From positions 1 through 24,270 of the forward strand of contig CAAGSA010000038.1 in NCBI GenBank assembly GCA_900772835.1: DNA of 24,270 nucleotides, given 5' to 3'. Shown here piece by piece: positions 1 to 6,895 of the stretch. The position numbers were made by a program, and so were the translations under genes. Under the pieces are notes generated by a model. That model did no database searches and was not told the origin of the DNA. It saw only the letters and a program-made list of their open reading frames with translations. The stretch's first letter is position 1. Every line of letters begins with the position of its first letter. The stretch is from an uncultured Prevotella sp. (lineage in GTDB: Bacteria > Bacteroidota > Bacteroidia > Bacteroidales > Bacteroidaceae).

Positions 1-612
1 AACAGCTTCAAGCTCGGTATGGAAACCGCGGATAACCATATTCTGGAAGCGGTCGCTCTCCACCTTGAGCCAGTTTTCCACTTCGTTTGACGGTATGTTT
101 TCCACATAGCAAGTCACGTCGTTGCTTGTATAGGCATTGGTGCCGGTGGCTCCGATAGCTGACATTAGCTTGTCATACTCGTTAGGGATGAAATACTTTG
201 CTGCAATCTGCGAAACACTGTCAATCTCATGATAAGCCTGTCTGCGCTGTGCAGGGTCGGTAAGCTTGCGGTAGTGTTCGTAGCGGCGTTCGATGTCATC
301 GAGATAAGGTTTCTCCTTAGCATGGTCGGTGGTACCGAATTTCTGTGAGCCCTTAAACATAAGGTGCTCCAGGTAGTGTGCCAATCCTGTTGTTTCTGCA
401 GGGTCGTTGCGGCTACCAGTACGTACAGCGATGTAAGTCTGGATACGTGGTTTCTCGTTGTTTACTGACAGGTAAACCTTCAGACCGTTGTCAAGTGTGT
501 AGATGCGGGCATGCATTGGGTCGCCCGGCACGGTAGCATACTTGTAGTCTTTGGCTTGCGCTCCCAAGGTGAGGGCAGCGAAACAAGCAACTAACATTGT
601 TCTTAGTTTCAT
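1..612 (-). CDS. M16 family zinc metallopeptidase, N-terminal 204 residues (cut by window edge)
   Basis: The frame is open from ATG at 612 to the window edge, so the C-terminus is missing. Residues 1-20 look like a signal peptide (a hydrophobic stretch ending GAQA), which suggests export to the periplasm or surface. The family's inverted zinc motif HxxEH is HYLEH at residues 79-83, preceded by the usual RTGSRNDPAETTGLAH context. By comparison with pitrilysin, the third zinc ligand (Glu) should fall a few residues beyond the edge, after TELEAV at 199-204. Between the zinc motif and that point lies a longer helical region (about residues 100-145) than in short M16 proteins. Family members degrade peptides with two homologous halves, and the second half cannot be seen here. 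The gene follows the DUF4954 gene by 38 bases on the same strand and is probably co-transcribed with hflX. The family call is firm; the substrate is unknown. Confidence 0.9.
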   Translation of the reverse strand, partial: MKLRTMLVACFAALTLGAQAKDYKYATVPGDPMHARIYTLDNGLKVYLSVNNEKPRIQTYIAVRTGSRNDPAETTGLAHYLEHLMFKGSQKFGTTDHAKEKPYLDDIERRYEHYRKLTDPAQRRQAYHEIDSVSQIAAKYFIPNEYDKLMSAIGATGTNAYTSNDVTCYVENIPSNEVENWLKVESDRFQNMVIRGFHTELEAV

Positions 613-650
613 ACCAATTAGATTTAGTTGTATAAATGATATTTTTAATG

Positions 651-2513
651 TTATACTAATTTAGAGATGAAATTGTTGAGCAACCCTTTGTCTACGTCGC
701 CCATTTCGTATTCCTTCTCGGCATCCTTCCTTATTTCGGAAAGCCATAGCAGCCTTGCCTGCCTGCAACTGTCGATGAAGTCCAGTCGGTCTTCATGGTC
801 AAGACTCTGCCAACCGTAAAGCCTGTCGGCGATGTTTGCTGCAAGACATCTCTCGTTTTCTTCTTTCAAGGCAGCCGCTTTGTCGAGAGCTTCTTTCAGG
901 TCGGCAATGTTGTCAATGTCGCCGTTCTGTATGGCTTCCACAATGTTCAGCACATCTTGCTGGGAAATCAGCAGACCGGAGAGGTCGATGGCGTATTTGT
1001 CTTCAGAATATGCCGTCGTGGCATTGTCGTTTTCCACGTTGTCGGCATTGAGGAAGCCGGCAAGGAACATCTTTATAGCCATGCTGTAGAGCGAGATGCC
1101 CTTGTGCAATGATGTTTTCTTTATCAGACAACCGTCGGCACATTCGTAGATGTCGCGTCTGCCCTGTTTGTCAAGCATCCTTTCAAGTTCAAACTTCGCC
1201 TTTATCATTTTCCCTATGCTGTAGGCGTTAAGCCATGAGGTGTCCAGGATGCTGTGTCGGCAGTCTTTCGGACGTATGTCTCTTTTTGGCCATTTGTTTA
1301 TGTCGCGGTAGGTGCCCACAGTGGCAAGGTTTCTTCCCGGCACTATATATGTGTCCTTTCCGTTGCCGATGACGTATGAGAAAGGCATTGCCGACGTGTC
1401 TGGATGATTGGCAATCTTGCCCATGCACATGGAGAAAGCTCCTATGTGTGCAGGCCAAAGGATGTGTGCGCCACTGGCGGTCTTTGCTCCATGCTCCATG
1501 ATGCCGTAGTGTATAGGGCCCATCTTGTAGGCATGGTTGCTGAAGTTGGTGTTAGAGCCTGCGTTATAGAAGGAGTGCATGCCTCCGATGAGCAGTGTGC
1601 TCTTATGGTGGCTTACGGTGAATGGTCCGCAGAATGCGGCGCAGGCTTCTCCGTTAGCCAGATATGAGTTGGCAAAGAACAAGCTGTCGGTTGCCGAGAA
1701 TCCGTCGGTCAGCGTTGTGCATTCGCCGATGAAGCAGTTCTTGGCAATGACGTTGTTGTTTACCGATGAGCCGCTTGTTATGACGCAGCCGTCGCAAATT
1801 ACTCCTGCTCCGATAAATACGGTGTTGTTAGGCTCGCTCATCAGAGTACATTCGCTTAGCCTCTGTGCTCCTCTTATTTCCGTGCCTTCCGTTATCCAGC
1901 AGTTTGTTATCTCCGTAGTGTTCTGTATTCTTACGTTGCTTTCTATGAGTGAGCGTTTGGGTATGGTGCGCATTACTTCTTCCATCACCATTCTTCTTAC
2001 GGCTTCCTTTGCCTGTCTTCTTTTGTCTATTGAGGAGTCGTCTTCTTCAAACTGTTCTCCGAGACATGGCGGAAGAGCCGTAAGGGCTGCAATCTGACTT
2101 GTCAGTCCGCTGAAGAGCACCACGTTGCCGTCGCCTGCCTCATTAAGCACGCTTATGGTGTTGCCTTGTCCGAAGGATGTTCCTTCGGTTGTCTGTATCG
2201 TGGACACGTTGTTTATTAGGCAGCGGTCTTTAATGTCGCAGTTGAAGATAAAGCCTGTGATGTTCTCTATGAGGCAGTTGTCGCCGATGGTGGAGTTTAT
2301 GATTCTTGCGTTGTGGATTCCTGCCGGCGCATCGATGCCGATGTCGTTGTTGAGGGTGCCGTTCGTGGCGCCAATCTGGCATTTTCCTATAAACTCCACG
2401 TTATAGATGTTGCTGGCGGCGAAATCTTCGCTTACGGTTATCTGCTGCCAGTCCTGCGAGATGCAGTGGTTCTGCTCAAGGGCTTTTATCTCTTCGGAAG
2501 TAAGTGTGCGCAT
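651..2513 (-). CDS. DUF4954-type left-handed beta-helix (hexapeptide-repeat) protein
   Basis: This 620-residue protein has no signal peptide or membrane segment, so it is probably cytoplasmic. Residues about 36-310 show the rhythm of a left-handed beta-helix: short strands with I/V/L every six residues and turns such as IGDNCLIEN, IKDRCLINN and IGAGVICDGCVI. This fold is typical of acyltransferases and the tail domains of sugar nucleotidyltransferases. A central conserved-looking block (about 340-450) contains HIGAFSMCMGK and a PGRNLATVGTYRD stretch. The C-terminal 150 residues are helical. I recall this architecture as the Bacteroidetes DUF4954 family, whose reaction is unknown to me. The gene starts 24 bases after the hflX stop and lies 38 bases before the M16 peptidase gene, which suggests one transcript. 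It could be an acetyltransferase or a sugar-nucleotide enzyme, but no catalytic residue can be assigned from the sequence alone. Confidence 0.75.
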   Translation of the reverse strand: MRTLTSEEIKALEQNHCISQDWQQITVSEDFAASNIYNVEFIGKCQIGATNGTLNNDIGIDAPAGIHNARIINSTIGDNCLIENITGFIFNCDIKDRCLINNVSTIQTTEGTSFGQGNTISVLNEAGDGNVVLFSGLTSQIAALTALPPCLGEQFEEDDSSIDKRRQAKEAVRRMVMEEVMRTIPKRSLIESNVRIQNTTEITNCWITEGTEIRGAQRLSECTLMSEPNNTVFIGAGVICDGCVITSGSSVNNNVIAKNCFIGECTTLTDGFSATDSLFFANSYLANGEACAAFCGPFTVSHHKSTLLIGGMHSFYNAGSNTNFSNHAYKMGPIHYGIMEHGAKTASGAHILWPAHIGAFSMCMGKIANHPDTSAMPFSYVIGNGKDTYIVPGRNLATVGTYRDINKWPKRDIRPKDCRHSILDTSWLNAYSIGKMIKAKFELERMLDKQGRRDIYECADGCLIKKTSLHKGISLYSMAIKMFLAGFLNADNVENDNATTAYSEDKYAIDLSGLLISQQDVLNIVEAIQNGDIDNIADLKEALDKAAALKEENERCLAANIADRLYGWQSLDHEDRLDFIDSCRQARLLWLSEIRKDAEKEYEMGDVDKGLLNNFISKLV

Positions 2514-2537
2514 ATTTTTTTCCTTTCTTTCCCGTTG

Positions 2538-3794
2538 TTATTCCTCTTCCTCGTAGTTCTGGTAGAGGAAGTCGTTGTATGGGTATTTCTGCACGTGCAG
2601 TTCTCTTACTCTTTTGTATATGACGTCTCGCATCTCCTGTATGTTTGTTTTCTCTTTAGCCGAGATAAACAGACAGTCGTCGCCCATCTTAGCCATCCAT
2701 GTTTTCTTCAGTTCCTCCAGTGTGATGTTCTCTTTAGTCTTAGGAGTGAGGTCGTCAGCCTCTTTCTCAACCCATGTGTAAGCGTCAATCTTGTTGAAGA
2801 TAATCATCGAAGGCTTGTCGGCGCATCCGAGGTCAGCCAGGGTTTTGTCCACGACCTTTATCTGTTCTTCAAAGTCGGGGTGGCTTATGTCCACTACATG
2901 AAGCAGCAGGTCAGCCTCGCGCACCTCGTCGAGTGTGCTCTTGAAGGAGTCCACAAGGTCGGTAGGCAGTTTGCGTATGAATCCTACTGTATCGGCAAGC
3001 AGGAAAGGAAGGTTTTCCACCACCACCTTGCGTACTGTGGTGTCGAGGGTGGCAAAGAGCTTGTTCTCAGCAAACACTTCGCTCTTCGACATAAGGTTCA
3101 TGAGTGTAGACTTTCCGACGTTGGTGTATCCTACGAGTGCAACGCGTATAAGTCGTCCGCGGTTCTTGCGCTGTGTAATCTTCTGCTTGTCTATTTCTGC
3201 CAGCCGTTGCTTAAGGAGCGACATGCGCTGAAGGATGATACGTCGGTCCATCTCCAGCTGGGTCTCACCAGGTCCACGTAGTCCCACACTACCTTTTCCT
3301 CCTCCTGATCCAGAGCCTCCACCCTGTCGTTCGAGGTGGGTCCACAGCCTTTGCAGTCGTGGCAGCATGTATCTGTACTGTGCCAGCTCCACCTGTGTCT
3401 TGGCATTGGCGGTCTGTGCACGCATGGCGAAGATGTCGAGGATGAGCGAAGTCCGGTCAAGTATTTTCACTTTCAGTTCGTTCTCTATGTTGCGTATCTG
3501 CTTTGCGGAAAGCTCATCGTCGAAAATCACCATACCGATTTCCCTTTCTGCGTCCTCCTCGTCAAGGATATATTGTTTTATTTCCTCCAGCTTTCCCTTT
3601 CCTACGTAGGTGGTCTGGTTGGGTCCGTTCACTTTCTGCGTGAATCTCTTCACCGTCACGGCACCTGCTGTGTCGGCAAGAAACTCAAGTTCGTCAAGAT
3701 ATTCTTTTGTCTTGGCTTCGTCCTGCTCCTTCGTTATAAGTCCCACAAGGATAGCGGTCTCCGCCTTGACTTCTGATATTACAAATTCTTTCAT
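2538..3794 (-). CDS. hflX: Ribosome-associated GTPase HflX
   Basis: HflX is a GTPase that binds the 50S subunit and splits stalled or stress-arrested ribosomes. The 418-residue protein has the full architecture: an N-terminal HflX domain (about 15-150, with TYVGKGKLEEIK at 62-73), a glycine-rich linker leading to RGPGETQLE (173-181), a helical hairpin, then the G domain. G1 is GYTNVGKS at 222-229, G2 lies around DTTVR 251-255, G3 is DTVGF at 268-272, and G4 is NKID at 334-337. The linker GGGSGSGGGKG (158-168) is more glycine-rich than I would expect for a typical HflX. The gene is first in a minus-strand run followed by DUF4954 and the M16 peptidase, and a candidate promoter lies 33 bases upstream. 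The start at 3794 gives the usual short N-terminus. Confidence 0.96.
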   Translation of the reverse strand: MKEFVISEVKAETAILVGLITKEQDEAKTKEYLDELEFLADTAGAVTVKRFTQKVNGPNQTTYVGKGKLEEIKQYILDEEDAEREIGMVIFDDELSAKQIRNIENELKVKILDRTSLILDIFAMRAQTANAKTQVELAQYRYMLPRLQRLWTHLERQGGGSGSGGGKGSVGLRGPGETQLEMDRRIILQRMSLLKQRLAEIDKQKITQRKNRGRLIRVALVGYTNVGKSTLMNLMSKSEVFAENKLFATLDTTVRKVVVENLPFLLADTVGFIRKLPTDLVDSFKSTLDEVREADLLLHVVDISHPDFEEQIKVVDKTLADLGCADKPSMIIFNKIDAYTWVEKEADDLTPKTKENITLEELKKTWMAKMGDDCLFISAKEKTNIQEMRDVIYKRVRELHVQKYPYNDFLYQNYEEEE

Positions 3795-3826
3795 TAAATT
3801 TCAGACATTACATATAAATATGTATG

Positions 3827-3863
3827 CAAAGTTAAGCAAAAGGCATTAAAGTTAAGCAAAAAA
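3827..3863 (-). promoter_or_regulatory. Candidate promoter of the hflX run, built from a duplicated element
   Basis: On the minus strand, TAACTTTG (3834 to 3827) matches the Bacteroidetes -7 consensus TAnnTTTG. TTTTTTG (3863 to 3857) can serve as the -33 box with a 22-base spacer, slightly longer than usual. The 14-mer AAAGTTAAGCAAAA occurs twice on the plus strand, at 3828-3841 and 3848-3861, exactly 20 bases apart. A second weaker -7 box, TAACTTTA (3854 to 3847), is therefore present. hflX starts at 3794. Confidence 0.55.
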
Positions 3864-3918
3864 GGATGTAAGATATTTCTTTATCATGGAAAAAACATAC
3901 TTTTTTTAGAAAATACGC

Positions 3919-3926
3919 TACCTTTG
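3919..3926 (+). promoter_or_regulatory. Candidate -7 box TACCTTTG for the methyltransferase-thyA run
   Basis: TACCTTTG fits the Bacteroidetes -7 consensus TAnnTTTG and faces the methyltransferase gene at 4114. No convincing -33 TTTG stands 19-21 bases upstream; there is only a T-run at 3901-3907. The box sits in a degenerate 24-base copy (3916-3939) of the tandem repeat that follows, so it may be the ancestral promoter from which the array grew. Confidence 0.45.
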
Positions 3927-3939
3927 CATATATGATGAG

Positions 3940-4071
3940 CTGTATCTTTGTATAAGGTGAGCCGTATCTTTACGTATGACGAGCCGTATCTTTGTGTAAG
4001 ACGAGCCGTATCTTTGTGTAAGACGAGCCGTATCTTTACGTAAGGCAAGCCGTATCTTTGCATGGAGCGGG
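3940..4071 (+). repeat. Tandem repeat, six 22-bp units, each with a TAnnTTT(G/A) promoter-like box
   Basis: Units start at 3940, 3962, 3984, 4006, 4028 and 4050, each 22 bases. The consensus begins CCGTATCTTTG and ends TGTAAGACGAG. The units at 3984 and 4006 are identical; the others differ at a few positions, mainly in the second half. Each unit holds TATCTTTG or TATCTTTA at its positions 4-11. TATCTTTG matches the Bacteroidetes -7 consensus. A degenerate 24-base copy precedes the array at 3916-3939. There are no spacers between units, so this is not a CRISPR array. The period is not a multiple of three, and I see no gene in it. The last unit ends 42 bases before the methyltransferase ATG. 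Confidence 0.92.
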
Positions 4072-4113
4072 CAGCATTATCATTGCATAAGTGTTTGTAC
4101 ATAAATTATATAA

Positions 4114-5463
4114 ATGACGTTACCAGAAGAATTTTCCACATATACGAGCAAGCTCTTTGGCGAGAAGCTTTGGACCACGTTCCTAAGGGGGATGCAGGAG
4201 CAGCCACCGGTCAGCGTGCGCCTCAATCCTTTCAAGTATGATGCTGCCACGATGCCTCTGCCTTCCGATGAAGACGGCATGGTGGAGTGGTGTCCAGAGG
4301 GGCGCTACCTGCAGGCGCGTCCGCAGTTTACCTTAGACCCTCTGCTCCATGCCGGAGCATACTATGTGCAGGAAGCTGCATCTATGTATGTAACAGACGT
4401 GGTGCGCCGCTTTGCCGACCTTTCAGCTCCGCTCCGTGTGCTGGACCTTTGTGCCGCACCGGGAGGAAAGTCCACTGCCGTAAGAGGAGTGTTGCCCGAA
4501 GGCAGTCTGCTGATGAGCAATGAGCCTATGCGTCCGCGTGCCAACATACTGATGGAGAATATTCAGAAGTTCGGCCATCCCGATGTAATAGTGACCAACA
4601 ACTACGCCATTGACTATCAGCGTAGTGGACTGAAATTTGATGTTGTAATAGCCGATGTGCCTTGCTCCGGCGAAGGAATGTTCCGCAAGGACGAAGGGGC
4701 AGTAAGGGAGTGGTCAACGGCAAACGTAAGGAAGTGTGCCGCATTGCAGCGTGAGATAATAACCGACATTATGCTGTGTCTCCGCGACGGCGGCCTGCTC
4801 ATATATTCCACCTGCACCTTCAATGCCCACGAAGACGAGGAGAACGTAGACTTTATCGTTGACACGTGGGAGATGGAGAAGCTCGACATGCGCCATTTCA
4901 TACCTGGCGAGACCCGCACAGAAGGTCTCTTCATGGCAGCCCTGCGTAAGCCCGGAAGCGGCAACCCGGTAATGTCGGCGTCGGCAGGCAAGAAGAAAGA
5001 CAAGAAGGCAAAGAAGGGAAAACAGGGCAAGTCGTCTGCTGTGCAGGGGGCGAAGACCGTCAGCTCATGGCTTTCTGCAGGCGAGAACTTTGATGTGGCG
5101 ATGCTTGGAGGCAGAGTTGTCGGGGTAGGGAAGACGTGGCGCGATGTGTTTGACACGTCGCTTGACAAGCTCCGTGTCATCCATGCCGGAGTGGAGCTTG
5201 GCGAGCAGAAGGGTAAAGACATCGTGCCTTCCGAAAGTCTCGCCCTCTCCTTGAGCCTTGCCCCAGACGCTTTCCCCGTGGCTGACGTAGACATGGAGAC
5301 GGCTTTGTCGTATTTGCGTCGTGAGCCGATAACCCTGTCGGGAAGTATGCCTCACGGCTACGTTCTGGTGAGCTATAAGGGGCTGCCGCTCGGCTTTGTG
5401 AAGAACCTCGGAAACAGGACCAACAATCTGTTTCCTCAAGAATGGAGAATAAGAAACAAATGA
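4114..5463 (+). CDS. RsmB/NOP (RsmF-like) rRNA or tRNA cytosine-C5 methyltransferase
   Basis: The enzyme transfers a methyl group from S-adenosylmethionine to C5 of a cytosine in RNA. The SAM-binding motif is DLCAAPGGKS (111-120). The two cysteines of the NSUN/RsmB mechanism are in DVPCSGEG (Cys184) and YSTCTF (Cys234). The N-terminal region with SVRLNPFK and YVQEAASM is typical of RsmF/YebU-type enzymes. The C-terminal third, about 310-449, should be the PUA-like RNA-binding part. Between the two lies a lysine-rich insert (about 289-308) that probably forms a flexible, RNA-attracting linker. The length of 449 residues is normal for RsmF-like proteins. The gene ends in an ATGA overlap with thyA, which points to translational coupling. 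The exact target base cannot be told from the sequence. Upstream lies the 22-bp repeat array. Confidence 0.92.
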   Translation: MTLPEEFSTYTSKLFGEKLWTTFLRGMQEQPPVSVRLNPFKYDAATMPLPSDEDGMVEWCPEGRYLQARPQFTLDPLLHAGAYYVQEAASMYVTDVVRRFADLSAPLRVLDLCAAPGGKSTAVRGVLPEGSLLMSNEPMRPRANILMENIQKFGHPDVIVTNNYAIDYQRSGLKFDVVIADVPCSGEGMFRKDEGAVREWSTANVRKCAALQREIITDIMLCLRDGGLLIYSTCTFNAHEDEENVDFIVDTWEMEKLDMRHFIPGETRTEGLFMAALRKPGSGNPVMSASAGKKKDKKAKKGKQGKSSAVQGAKTVSSWLSAGENFDVAMLGGRVVGVGKTWRDVFDTSLDKLRVIHAGVELGEQKGKDIVPSESLALSLSLAPDAFPVADVDMETALSYLRREPITLSGSMPHGYVLVSYKGLPLGFVKNLGNRTNNLFPQEWRIRNK

Positions 5464-6254
5464 AACAATATTTAGACCTACTGAACCGTATCCTTACAGA
5501 AGGTACGGAGAAACACGATCGTACAGGCACAGGTACGATAAGCATTTTTGGAAACCAGATGCGCTTCGACATGAGTCAGGGCTTTCCTCTGCTCACGACG
5601 AAGAAGCTGCATCTCAAGTCTATAATCTACGAGCTGCTGTGGTTCTTGCGGGGCGACACCAACGTGAAGTATCTTCAGGAGCATGGGGTAAGAATATGGA
5701 ACGAGTGGGCGGACGAGAATGGCGAGCTGGGTCCCGTCTATGGACACCAGTGGCGCTCATGGCCGACACCCGACGGCAGCCATATCGACCAGATAGCGAA
5801 TGTGGTAAACCAGATAAAGAACAACCCAGACTCTCGCCGTATGATTGTCAGCGCATGGAACGTGGCAGACATCGAGCAGATGCACCTGCCGCCCTGCCAC
5901 TGCCTGTTCCAGTTTTATGTAGCCGACGGTAAGCTCTCCCTTCAGCTCTATCAGCGCAGCGCCGACACCTTCCTCGGCGTGCCCTTCAACATCGCATCCT
6001 ATGCCCTGCTGCTGCAGATGATGGCACAGGTGTGCGGCTTGCAGCCAGGAGAATTCATCCATACTACAGGCGACACACACATCTACCTCAACCATCAGGA
6101 ACAGGTAAGGCTGCAGCTCACGCGCACTCCGCGCCCTCTGCCGAAGATGAAGCTGAACCCCGATGTGAAGAGCATCTTCGACTTCAAGTATGAGGATTTC
6201 CAGCTTGAGGGCTACGACCCCTGGCCACACATTCCGGGCGTGGTGAGCGTTTAG
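5460..6254 (+). CDS. thyA: Thymidylate synthase
   Basis: ThyA converts dUMP and methylene-tetrahydrofolate to dTMP and dihydrofolate. I chose the start at 5460 (MKQYLDLL) over 5442 because it gives 264 residues, the same length and N-terminus as E. coli ThyA, and makes an ATGA overlap with the preceding stop codon. The catalytic cysteine is Cys146 in LPPCHCLFQF. Other family signatures are DRTGTGT (20-26), FPLLTTKK, the ELLWFLRGDTN block, GPVYGHQWR (91-99), DSRRMIVSAWN, LYQRSADTFLGVPFN and the final YDPWPHIPG. The product dihydrofolate is recycled by FolA, encoded 139 bases downstream. The sequence looks intact and active. Confidence 0.98.
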   Translation: MKQYLDLLNRILTEGTEKHDRTGTGTISIFGNQMRFDMSQGFPLLTTKKLHLKSIIYELLWFLRGDTNVKYLQEHGVRIWNEWADENGELGPVYGHQWRSWPTPDGSHIDQIANVVNQIKNNPDSRRMIVSAWNVADIEQMHLPPCHCLFQFYVADGKLSLQLYQRSADTFLGVPFNIASYALLLQMMAQVCGLQPGEFIHTTGDTHIYLNHQEQVRLQLTRTPRPLPKMKLNPDVKSIFDFKYEDFQLEGYDPWPHIPGVVSV

Positions 6255-6310
6255 ACGTGTAGGCAAGAAAATAGACAGCGCTGCCTTAAATACTTAAAAT
6301 GAAACAGACC

Positions 6311-6380
6311 TTGTTGTCAACTTGTAAGCTCGTCGGTCTGTTAATTTGCCAGCTTGTCTCCTCGTCAACTTGTCAACTTA
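6311..6380 (+). repeat. Degenerate 8-bp tandem repeat between thyA and folA
   Basis: Reading in steps of eight from 6311 gives TTGTTGTC, AACTTGTA, AGCTCGTC, GGTCTGTT, AATTTGCC, AGCTTGTC, TCCTCGTC, AACTTGTC and a partial AACTTA. The consensus is about AACTTGTC. The array ends 13 bases before the folA start. I see no open frame and no hairpin of note. The rest of the thyA-folA gap (6255-6310) shows nothing recognisable. Confidence 0.8.
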
Positions 6381-6393
6381 AAATATAATAACA

Positions 6394-6879
6394 ATGAGAA
6401 TAAACATCATAGCTGCCGTGGCAGAGAACAACGCCATCGGCAAGGAAAACAAACTGTTGTATTGGCTGCCTAACGACCTGAAGAGGTTCAAGGCCCTCAC
6501 CACAGGTCATACCATCGTGATGGGACGTAAGACCTTCGAGTCTTTGCCAAAAGGCGCATTGCCAAACAGAAGAAACGTTGTGGTGAGCAGAACCGTGGTG
6601 TCACTTCCAGGCTGCGACTGCTACCCGTCAGTAGAGGCAGCATTGCAAAGCTGCTCCCCCGAAGAGGACATATATATATTAGGTGGAGAAAGCATCTATC
6701 GGCAGACCCTTCCTCTTGCCGACCGCTTGTGTCTGACAGAGATTGCCGACACTCCGGAGGGTGCCGACGCTTTCTTCCCCGAATATGACGGATGGAAGGA
6801 GACCGTGCGTGAAGACCACGACACGGATGAAAAACATCATTACCGCTATTCTTTCGTGGACTACGAGAAAAAGAACTAA
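6394..6879 (+). CDS. folA: Dihydrofolate reductase
   Basis: FolA reduces dihydrofolate to tetrahydrofolate with NADPH, which completes the cycle that ThyA drives. The 161-residue protein has the normal bacterial length. It starts with the usual beta strand INIIAAVAENNAIGKEN. The active-site acid is Asp28 in LPNDLKRFK, followed by the NADPH-binding stretch TIVMGRKTFESLP (40-52) and the glycine pair of IYILGGESIY (93-102). The C-terminal HHYRYSFVDYEK is typical. The gene lies 139 bases after thyA, behind the 8-bp repeat, and 16 bases before the protease gene. I saw no TAnnTTTG box directly upstream, so it may be transcribed from the thyA side. Trimethoprim is the classical inhibitor of this family; resistance cannot be judged from the sequence. 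Confidence 0.97.
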   Translation: MRINIIAAVAENNAIGKENKLLYWLPNDLKRFKALTTGHTIVMGRKTFESLPKGALPNRRNVVVSRTVVSLPGCDCYPSVEAALQSCSPEEDIYILGGESIYRQTLPLADRLCLTEIADTPEGADAFFPEYDGWKETVREDHDTDEKHHYRYSFVDYEKKN

Positions 6880-6895
6880 AAAAGGAAAGCAGCCT

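Noticed and set aside
2313..3281. 322-residue plus-strand open frame opposite hflX and the DUF4954 gene
   Set aside because: It lies antisense to two well-supported genes and reads as Val/Leu/Phe-rich sequence without motifs, as expected for a shadow frame.
3940..4071. Possible CRISPR array in the 22-bp repeats
   Set aside because: The units are directly adjacent with no unique spacers, and no cas gene is in the window.
3884..4102. 72-residue minus-strand open frame across the repeat array
   Set aside because: It is produced by the repeat; the 22-base period shifts the frame at each unit, and no family feature is seen.
6743..6895. Upstream start of the subtilase within folA
   Set aside because: It would add 51 residues before a clear signal peptide and overlap folA; the ATG at 6896 is better.
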